Assembly (NCBI GenBank): GCA_017432895.1
Contig: JAFRIG010000041.1
Coordinates: forward strand, 62,001 to 126,000
Reading direction: 5' to 3'
Source of the DNA: Erysipelotrichaceae bacterium
GTDB taxonomy: Bacteria > Bacillota_I > Bacilli_A > Erysipelotrichales > Erysipelotrichaceae
Length of the DNA: 64,000 bases
Made by a program: the position numbers and the translations under genes. The notes below the pieces were generated by a model. It had not been told where the DNA came from and made no database searches. It was given only the letters and a program-made list of their open reading frames with translations. Shown here piece after piece: positions 26,347 through 33,900 of this stretch. Every line of letters begins with the position of its first letter. Positions within the stretch are counted from its first letter, which is position 1.

Positions 26347-27275
26347 TTTTTATCTCCGTTTATCTTCTCCCGGATCAGATAAGCCGGAAAGCCCTTGGTC
26401 TGGCTGAAGATATTGCCAACATAGATCCCGACACCACCTAAACAGACTAAAGTTATACCGCCCATCAGAAAGATCGCGGCAATGATACTGGTCCAGCCTT
26501 CGGTGACATTGCTGGAAACAAAATAATTGATGATCTGTATCACAAGATAGACGAAAGCCAAAGCCGCGATCACAAAACCGAGCTTAATGATCGCCTTCAA
26601 CGGCTTATTCGATTGCGATGTCAGCATATCGATGGCCATATCCACCTTTTTGGAAAAAGTATAGGAAGATTTGCCTTCAAAACGCTTTTCCGCTTCAATA
26701 TCTATTTTCGAAACCTTATAGCCCATCCATGACAGCATCGCCGTAAAAGACTTATTGTTGTCTTTTATCTGCCGATATTCATCAACGACTTTTTTTCTGA
26801 CGATACAGAAATTACCCACATCGCCATCATAATAGCCTTCGGTAAAGTGATTGTAGATCCTATAGAATGTTTTAGAGAAAAACAGGACCATGGCATTGTC
26901 CTTGCGATCCATCCGGCGGGCAAATACGATATCGTATCCCTTTTCTATTTCCTGAAAGAGGTCCTCGATCCCCTCAGGTCTATCCTGCAGATCACAGTCC
27001 ATGAGAACGATATACTCACCCTTTGCCTCATCTATGCCGGCATTCGTCGAATGGATCTGTCCGAAATTGCGGGAGAGATCGATCCCCATCACTCTTTTAT
27101 CTTCATGGCAGAGTTCTTCGATGATCTTCCAGGAACCTTTCGGACAGGCATCATTAACTAAGACCAATTCAAAAGACTTCTGGATCCTGTCCATCGTTTC
27201 TCTGACTCTTTCATATAAAGGCCTTAAAGCCTCCGGACAGCCATATACCGGCACAACGACTGAAATATCGACCAT
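26343..27275 (-). CDS. Polyprenyl-phosphate glycosyltransferase, GT2 (ArnC/GtrB-like)
   Basis: This 310-residue protein has an N-terminal GT2 domain (VVVPVYGCPEALRPLYERV; VNDACPKGS; MDCDLQDRPEGI with the DxD) and two C-terminal membrane helices (~228-250 and ~262-285), the ArnC/GtrB/DPM1 layout. These enzymes place a sugar on undecaprenyl phosphate at the inner face of the membrane. A strong GGAGG lies 11 nt before the ATG. It sits between the WecE-like aminotransferase and the ATP-grasp gene, so the lipid-linked sugar is probably a 4-amino-4,6-dideoxyhexose or its acylated form. Confidence 0.92.
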   Translation of the reverse strand: MVDISVVVPVYGCPEALRPLYERVRETMDRIQKSFELVLVNDACPKGSWKIIEELCHEDKRVMGIDLSRNFGQIHSTNAGIDEAKGEYIVLMDCDLQDRPEGIEDLFQEIEKGYDIVFARRMDRKDNAMVLFFSKTFYRIYNHFTEGYYDGDVGNFCIVRKKVVDEYRQIKDNNKSFTAMLSWMGYKVSKIDIEAEKRFEGKSSYTFSKKVDMAIDMLTSQSNKPLKAIIKLGFVIAALAFVYLVIQIINYFVSSNVTEGWTSIIAAIFLMGGITLVCLGGVGIYVGNIFSQTKGFPAYLIREKINGDKK

Positions 27276-27306
27276 GGTCTAACCGACCTCCTAAACTCAA
27301 TACAAA

Positions 27307-28452
27307 TTAACAGGTTTTCTGCGCATAGAAATCTGCGATCTTTTCACAGACATATTCAATATCTTCTTTTGTCAGCCTGTAATACATCGGCATCCGCAAA
27401 AGTCTTTCAAAAGTCGAAGTCGTAAAACGATCTTCACTGGCCATCCTTCCGGCTCTGATACCCTCCGGGGCACTGTGCAAAGGCACATAATGGAAAGCTG
27501 TACCTATTCCAAATTCCCGCAGATATCTCTGCAAAGCTTCTCTTTCCTCAAGATCCTTGCACATGACATAGAACATATGGCCATTGTGTTCACATCCTTC
27601 AGGAATGACAGGTAGATCGACCAGACCTTTCTCTTTTAACGGTCTTAACAGCTCCATATAGGTATTGAAACTGGCAAGTCTGTCATCGTTGATCTTGTCC
27701 ATATCCAAAAGCTGCGGATAAAGATAAGCGGCCAAAATATCGGAAGGCAGATAACTTGAGCCCTTATCGACCCAGGTATATTTATCCACCTGGCCGTTCT
27801 TGAACTGGGTACGATTGGTACCCTTTTCTCTGACGATCGCCGCCCTGTCCAAAAAAGCGGGATTGTTGATCAGAATGGCACCACCCTCGCCCATGGAATA
27901 ATTCTTCGTCTCATGGAAGGAGTAACAGCCCAGATCAGCTATCGTACCAAGATAGGTTCCTTTATACAAAGCGTTGACACCCTGCGCTGAATCTTCGATC
28001 GTGACCAGATTATGACGTTTGGCTATTTCCAGTATCTTATCCATATCGCAGCCGACACCGGCATAATGAACGACCATGATCGCCTTGGTCTTTTCGGTTA
28101 TGGCGGCTTCGATCAGTTCTTCATTGATATTCTTGGAATCTTCTCTGATATCGACAAAGACCGGAACACCGCCGAAGATGACGATCGCATTCGCCGTCGA
28201 AGAAAACGTATAGGAAGGAAGGATGACTTCATCGCCCGGACCGATGTCCGCCAGCATGCAAGCCATCTCAAGAGCTGTCGTGCCGCTGGTCGTCAAAAGA
28301 ACACATGGCGATTTGAATTTTTCCTCCATGAGCTTTTCACACTTCATCGTAAATGCGTTATCTCCGCAGATATGATGAGAAAGAATAGCCTCGTTTACAT
28401 ATTTTTCTTCATCATCCGCAAACGGCGGAACATTGAACGGTATCTTTTTCAT
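27307..28452 (-). CDS. wecE: WecE/RffA-type sugar-nucleotide 4-aminotransferase
   Basis: This 381-residue PLP enzyme of the DegT/DnrJ/EryC1 family closely follows the WecE pattern: IPFNVPPFADDEEKYV, LTTSGTTALEMA, GDEVILPSYTFSSTANA, VTIEDSAQGV (Asp154), SFHETKNYSMGEGG (Schiff-base Lys183), and REKGTNRTQF. WecE makes dTDP-4-amino-4,6-dideoxygalactose from the 4-keto-6-deoxy sugar. AGGAGG precedes the ATG. No rmlA/rmlB genes are in the window. It could alternatively supply the missing LegC step of the legionaminate pathway, but its sequence looks like WecE, not LegC. Confidence 0.88.
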   Translation of the reverse strand: MKKIPFNVPPFADDEEKYVNEAILSHHICGDNAFTMKCEKLMEEKFKSPCVLLTTSGTTALEMACMLADIGPGDEVILPSYTFSSTANAIVIFGGVPVFVDIREDSKNINEELIEAAITEKTKAIMVVHYAGVGCDMDKILEIAKRHNLVTIEDSAQGVNALYKGTYLGTIADLGCYSFHETKNYSMGEGGAILINNPAFLDRAAIVREKGTNRTQFKNGQVDKYTWVDKGSSYLPSDILAAYLYPQLLDMDKINDDRLASFNTYMELLRPLKEKGLVDLPVIPEGCEHNGHMFYVMCKDLEEREALQRYLREFGIGTAFHYVPLHSAPEGIRAGRMASEDRFTTSTFERLLRMPMYYRLTKEDIEYVCEKIADFYAQKTC

Positions 28453-28463
28453 GACCTTGCCTC

Positions 28464-30155
28464 CTATTCAGAAACGACCCTGTATATCGTATAATCTTTA
28501 TTTGCCTCTATTTTCGAAACGACTTCAGCCTTCGCTTTGTCATCATAATGAATATTAATATACTTGATGATCAATTGCAATTTTTCCTCATCGGAAATTA
28601 TCAGATAGACATCATCATTATTCACGATATCTTTGAAAGGATTGCGGACATTGTAACGCTGCTTAAGCTCTTCATTCAACGGCATATTGACTAGCCACCC
28701 GCCAAGGCTGCACAGGTTCTCCACGTTATAAGAATCATCGCCAAGGAAAAGACCGCTCACATAATCAAGTCCTTCGTCCGTTGTTCTCAGATACAGATGC
28801 GTGTTATCCTGCCTGATCTGCTTCAAGGCGGAGATCTTGAGCTCATCACGTATCCGCTTGGAACTGTTGATCCTGAATTCATCAAAATAGATAAAGCTGC
28901 AAGAGATCATAATGATAAGAACAGCCAATACAGCCGGAACTAATCTCATACTGCCAAAAGTATTCTTTCTTTTGTATAAAAGGATCGTGATGCCTGAAAA
29001 CAGGATGCTCAGATGAACTCTGCCCAGATAAGCGAAATTGCGGAATATATAGCTGAAAACGATACAGAATAAAGTCAATAGCACACAAAGGATGAACGTG
29101 ATCCACTCATCCAGATCCTTTTCGGCTTCAAGTTGCAGGATGAACAGACCCAAGAAAAATAAAGTAAATGCGACCCCTTCCTTGTTTTCAAAAAAGAAAG
29201 CTATCGTTTCAAAGACCAGTTCCTTAAAACCATCTAGGACACCTTTTTTGACCGTGGTTTGCCGCTCAAGGATCTCTTCCATCATTTCGCTTGTAAAGAT
29301 ATCGGGATCATCAAAATCCCAGAGATCATAAAGCATCTCAAGATCCGTCTGACTTAAACCGAGATCCTGATATAAAAGGGCGTCATTTCTATAATCTATC
29401 TCTCCCCTGTCCAGCAAAGCAGCTCTCGTGCTGTTGTAGGCTTTGAAAGCCTTCCAGGCAGATTCCTGATAACTTAGTCTGCCGATATAGCGATTGACAT
29501 TCATCAAAACAAAGCATACCAATCCGCAGATCAGCAGTTTCAGTACCTTTTTCTGCAGGTTTTTGTTTTGGCGATCTTTGATAAAAGAAAGGATCAGAGG
29601 CATAAAAAGACATACGCAAGGCAAAGAAACCAGATAAAACTGTCTCACCCTGAATAGCGGACTTAAAAGGATCAGTACAAGCGAAAAGATGATACCGGCT
29701 TTCCGGTCTTTTTCCAAAGACCAGGCCAGCAGAAGATAACCGGCCACAGCCAAGATGCAAGCTGTCTTAGTAAACTGCAAAGCGGAATAAAAGAAACGCC
29801 CGGCCAGAAACAGAAAGATGCTCATCAGTGAGATCTGAAGCAGATCGTTTTCTCTGTCACTCAAAACATAAGTGATGGTACTTAAAGAAAGAAAAATCAT
29901 CAGATACTGAAAGCCCTCATACCAGGCTAAACCGGGAATGATGCGATAGAGAAAACTCAATAAATATCCTATGATCGGATTGATAAAGACCAGATGGGCA
30001 TCGGGGCTTCCATAAGCACCCATAGCGATCATCTTCATTGAATAATCATCATCCGTCTCAAAAGCACAATAGAAAAAGGCCAGAAAATACAGCATCAATA
30101 TCAGATTGACAGCCAACGAAACTATTAAGCGGTGTTTCTTGAAAAAGTCTTTCAT
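28464..30155 (-). CDS. Polytopic membrane protein, GT-C-like, ArnT-role candidate
   Basis: This 563-residue protein has about 11 membrane segments and a soluble C-terminal part (~430-563). The first extracellular loop (FYCAFETDDDYSMKMI, ~22-37) contains a run of acidic residues where GT-C enzymes carry the catalytic Asp. I chose ATG 30155; a GTG 27 nt upstream lies within a stem-loop. It has no clear ribosome site. It heads the unit WecE-GT2-ATP-grasp-GT-C and may transfer the lipid-linked amino sugar to a polymer. It is not matched to a named family. Confidence 0.75.
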   Translation of the reverse strand: MKDFFKKHRLIVSLAVNLILMLYFLAFFYCAFETDDDYSMKMIAMGAYGSPDAHLVFINPIIGYLLSFLYRIIPGLAWYEGFQYLMIFLSLSTITYVLSDRENDLLQISLMSIFLFLAGRFFYSALQFTKTACILAVAGYLLLAWSLEKDRKAGIIFSLVLILLSPLFRVRQFYLVSLPCVCLFMPLILSFIKDRQNKNLQKKVLKLLICGLVCFVLMNVNRYIGRLSYQESAWKAFKAYNSTRAALLDRGEIDYRNDALLYQDLGLSQTDLEMLYDLWDFDDPDIFTSEMMEEILERQTTVKKGVLDGFKELVFETIAFFFENKEGVAFTLFFLGLFILQLEAEKDLDEWITFILCVLLTLFCIVFSYIFRNFAYLGRVHLSILFSGITILLYKRKNTFGSMRLVPAVLAVLIIMISCSFIYFDEFRINSSKRIRDELKISALKQIRQDNTHLYLRTTDEGLDYVSGLFLGDDSYNVENLCSLGGWLVNMPLNEELKQRYNVRNPFKDIVNNDDVYLIISDEEKLQLIIKYINIHYDDKAKAEVVSKIEANKDYTIYRVVSE

Positions 30156-30170
30156 TTTAACTATAAGAAA

Positions 30171-30194
30171 ATATATCAGCACCTGCTGATATAT
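30171..30194 (-). terminator. Perfect 10-bp stem-loop before the GT-C gene (terminator or 5'-end hairpin)
   Basis: ATATATCAGC (30171-30180) and GCTGATATAT (30185-30194) are exact inverse complements around a 4-nt loop. On the minus strand TTTTCTT follows, so it can end the EamA-pair transcript. A minus-strand TATAAT at 30197-30202 lies just upstream, so it could also form the 5' end of the next transcript. Confidence 0.6.
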
Positions 30195-30241
30195 CCATTA
30201 TACATGATAAATTTAGCTTATTTTTCAATTCTGTGTTCATC

Positions 30242-30577
30242 TCATACACTGTAGATGATGACACCGATAAAGATCAGAATGATGCCTAAAACCTGTCTGT
30301 TTCTGATCTTCTCCTTCAAAAACAGAAAGCTGAAAAAAGGAACCAGCAGATGACTCAAAGACTCCAAAGCCGCATTATATGACAAGGAGATCCCCTTCAA
30401 AGCATAGGTTCCCAGCAAGAGGCAGGCGAAGAACACCCCATAGGAAATGATGACCGAAGGATTGAGATATTCGCCAATAAGGCTGTCATATTCTTTATCG
30501 GCGCTTTTCTTTAGCAGCAGCTGAGACAAAGCCGAAAAAACGACGCTGCAGATCTTCACCAGGGCATACTTATTCAT
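30242..30577 (-). CDS. Half-size EamA/SMR-type transporter, ArnE/ArnF-like subunit 2
   Basis: This 111-residue protein has four membrane helices (~5-22, ~40-58, ~65-85, ~90-110), the size and pattern of ArnE/ArnF and small multidrug resistance proteins. It ends with RNRQVLGIILIFIGVIIYSV, typical of EamA halves. It overlaps the preceding half-size gene by 8 nt, so the two are coupled and likely form a heterodimer that flips an undecaprenyl-phosphate amino sugar. The next unit downstream encodes the GT2 that would make such a lipid. Confidence 0.85.
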   Translation of the reverse strand: MNKYALVKICSVVFSALSQLLLKKSADKEYDSLIGEYLNPSVIISYGVFFACLLLGTYALKGISLSYNAALESLSHLLVPFFSFLFLKEKIRNRQVLGIILIFIGVIIYSV

Positions 30578-30917
30578 GTTCCTTCTCTCCCGAAGAAATT
30601 ACGATGATGCCGGCAATGATGAATAAAGCCCCGATGCAGGCCTTCAGTGTGATCTGTTCTTGGAAAATGAGAAGACCCAAAAGGATACCCCAAAGGATTG
30701 ATAATCCATTGAAGGCATAAGCCACCGACAAAGGGATCTTCTTCAAAATCTGCTGCCACATAAGAGCGTAAACACCCAAGCACAACAATAACAGTCCCAT
30801 AAAAAGGATGTATCTGAACGATAAAAACTCCTCATAGGCCGCAAACTTGGCAAAGACATTACTCAAAGAGTAGATGAAGATCGCAACCTGCAAAAACACG
30901 AAATTTCTGATTTTCAT
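30570..30917 (-). CDS. Half-size EamA/SMR-type transporter, ArnE/ArnF-like subunit 1
   Basis: This 115-residue protein has four membrane helices and the motif YALMWQQILKKIPLSVAYAFNGLSILWG, like ArnE/ArnF. I chose ATG 30917: longer frames start inside the weak hairpin after the surface-protein gene, and a TATAAT ends 9 nt before this ATG. It overlaps the second half-size gene by 8 nt. The pairing of two different four-helix proteins matches the ArnE-ArnF flippase for undecaprenyl-phosphate-aminoarabinose in Gram-negative bacteria. The cargo here is probably the lipid-linked sugar of the adjacent module. Confidence 0.85.
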   Translation of the reverse strand: MKIRNFVFLQVAIFIYSLSNVFAKFAAYEEFLSFRYILFMGLLLLCLGVYALMWQQILKKIPLSVAYAFNGLSILWGILLGLLIFQEQITLKACIGALFIIAGIIVISSGEKEHE

Positions 30918-30926
30918 AACAAAACA

Positions 30927-30932
30927 ATTATA
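30927..30932 (-). promoter_or_regulatory. -10 box with near-leaderless spacing before the EamA pair
   Basis: Minus-strand TATAAT is separated by 9 nt (TGTTTTGTT) from the ATG at 30917. There is no Shine-Dalgarno sequence, so the mRNA leader would be about 3 nt. Confidence 0.45.
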
Positions 30933-30956
30933 AACAAAGTTCCAAAATATCATCAA

Positions 30957-30975
30957 GGGCCCGCATAACGGGCCC
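30957..30975 (-). terminator. GC-rich hairpin after the surface-protein gene
   Basis: GGGCCCG (30957-30963) pairs perfectly with CGGGCCC (30969-30975) around CATAA, 12 nt after the stop of the 1722-residue protein. It lacks a long T run on the minus strand (TTGATGATATTTT), so it may be a weak terminator or need a factor. Confidence 0.5.
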
Positions 30976-30987
30976 CTGTTTCATGAT

Positions 30988-33900
30988 TTACTTGCTTTTG
31001 ATCGTACCGGAGATATCCTTGATCGATAACTTCAATGTCGTAGTCTTAAGACCCTTGATGTTGTCGTCATAGACACCGTAATCTCCTGCCCAGTCGACTC
31101 TGATCGTCACCGTCTGAGTCGAACCGGCCTTGATCTTGGCGGCATCGACCACTTTGACAACGATCTTTCCGTCTTCATAGACCACATCATAAGCTTTGCT
31201 GCTGTTTTCGATCTTGACATTGCTGATCTCGCTGTTCACCGTACCGGACATTACCAGTTGTGAAGTAGCAACGACCTTGCCTTTGTTGGTCGTATCATAA
31301 GCGTTGACGGTCGAAGGAACAAGCTTGAGCGTCGCAGCCTTTCTGGCTACCTTGACCGAGATCTGTTTACTGATGACTGCCCCGGTCTTAGTTGTGATAT
31401 TAAGAACAGGCTTATAGGTACCATCTTTCAGACTGCGATCTGTTAAGGAAATCATAGCCTTACCATCTTCGCTCAGCTGAGCCTTGAGCCCGCTTGCTCC
31501 GCTCAATGAAACGGAAACAACTTCATCAACGATATTGCTCAATTTGATCGTACCGGTCACTTCGATTGAAGGATCAAGCTGATTGAGATTGCCTTTGAGC
31601 GTGACGGCTGCCGTAGCTGCCTTATCGTAAAGGACGATGATCAGCCTGATTGGAACACTTGAAACCTTGCCATTGATCAGCGGATAAACATCGAAGAGAT
31701 ATCTGCCGGCTTTGATGCTCGCATCATTCTTGACCGTATCCTTGAGCGTTGCTGTGAAGGCGTTGTTTTCACTGTCGAATCCGACATCGACGATATCCTT
31801 GCTTAAAGCACTCACGTGATCGATACCGGTCACATTGGCTTCATATCCCAGATTCGTCGGTACCTTAAGAACAGTGGCCAGCGTCTCTTTGTACTGTTTG
31901 TTCAGTTTCAAGGCGGAAGTCTTCAGAGTGATCTTCGGATCGCTTTCCACTACTTTAACTGTCAGTACCATTTCCTTGAGCTGTACATAGTCAGTCTTTT
32001 CACTGCTCGTGTAGACCAACGGGATCATCGTCAGTTTATAAGTTCCGGCCTTGCTTGCCTTGACTGTGATCATGCCATCGGCATAAGTGACTTCTGAAAT
32101 ACCGTCCTCATTATCGGCCCAGCCGTAAACGACATCCAGCAGCGTATCATCAAATGAAGACCATTTGACCGCTACGGAAGCGGAATCCTGATACTTCAGG
32201 TTGTAATTGAGAGTTGCTGAAGCCAGTTTTGCACTTGGCGTCGTGGCGATGACCTTGACGTTCAACGTAAGCTTGATCGCATCGTTCCAGCCTGCTTCCT
32301 TATAGGACAAGGCAACTTTACCATTTGCAGCCGGTACCTTGACAGTGGCGTAGCCGTTTGCATCGATCGCAGAAACTTGATATCCAGCATCGGATGTCAG
32401 AACGCCGGTATTGATCGGATTCTTTTTGCCGTCTATCAGTCTGACCTTGACTGTCTTGTATTCGCTGGCTTCCGGAACAAAGAGCGTCACTGCCGTACTT
32501 TCCAGTTTGACGGTCGGCTTAGTGGCTACCGTCTTAAAGGTGACGACCTTATCGACATAACCTTCCTCATTGTATCCTTCAAAGCTGAAACGTACTGTTC
32601 CTTTATTGACGAACTTGCCATCCTTCATCTTCAGGGTGACTGTTCCTTCGTTTTGATCGAATATTGCCCAATCATCAAGGAATTTGATCTCTTTGATGAC
32701 GGCATCCTTGGACGTAGCCGTCAGATTCAATGAACCTTCATTGGTAAAGGTATTGAAAGAACCGCTGGTCTTAGCCGTTACCGTCGCTTTCTTGGCCGTA
32801 ACTGTGACTGTGAAATCAAAGTCATAGGATTTGTTGTTATCCAAGGTTACGGTCAGGGTGTACTTGCCGGTCTTTAAAGCCTTGATCTTTTCGGCTGTCG
32901 GATCGGCAATAGACAGATCGAAATAGCCCTCGTCCTTATTGAGTGTTACGTTATAGTCGCTGCCGGAGATGCTCACATTTTTGATCACAGAATTTCTTTC
33001 CGGATAGACCTCACTGTAAGCAGAAGAAACATATACTCTGGCTCCTGCTTCAGCATACTTGTTGATCGTGACCTTGTTGGCCGAAAGCCTCGGTGTGAGA
33101 TCCAGGATCCTGAACACGATATCCTTGGAAACAGGGATATCCTTGGGATTTGTGGTGACTGTGGCTGTAACTGTTACTTCACCAGCCTTCTTGATCGTCG
33201 CAACACCGGCTGCGGTAACGGAAACGATATTGGCATCGACGGAAGTGAACTTGACATTGGAAGTCGTATATGTATTTCCGGCCTTATCGGTTCCGATCGC
33301 TTTTAAATTCACCGTCTTCTTGAGATCGCTATCCGCATCAAAGAAGAGGTTATAGACGCCATCGACCTCGGTCTTATCTTCAACGCCTTCCGCTTCAAGT
33401 TCAAGCGAATAGAAGACCTTGTTGATCACGGAGATCGAAGCTACAGTACTTCTGGTTGCCAGATCATCGAGATAGATCGTGATGTTGGCCTTGCCGACTT
33501 TCTTTCCTTCGACGACACCGTCATCATCAACGGAAGCAACCGAAGCAGCTGCCGATTTGAATCTGAGCATGCTGCGATCGACTTCAACGCCATCGGCATA
33601 GAGCGACAATCTGAATTTCTCACCGATCTCGATACCACTAGCGTATTCATCTTCGGCATTATTCACATTGACCGCTTTCCAGGTCAGTTTTGCGTTCTTG
33701 TTATAGGTATAGACGGAATAAGTCGTCTTGGCTTCCTGGTCGGCGATATAGGCGTAAATATCGACCGTTCCCATCTTCAGGAAGGTGATATTGCCTTCAC
33801 CATCCACCGTTGCGATGTTTTCATCGCCTGAACGGTAAGACAGGTAAGCCGAGATATCATCGGTTCCGTTGATCTTGGCTGTAGCCGCCATCTTGCCCGG

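Noticed and set aside
27307-28452. Calling the DegT-family aminotransferase legC
   Set aside because: Its N-terminus, Schiff-base region HETKNYSMGEGG and REKGTNRTQF block match WecE/RffA, and it lies in a different transcription unit from legB.
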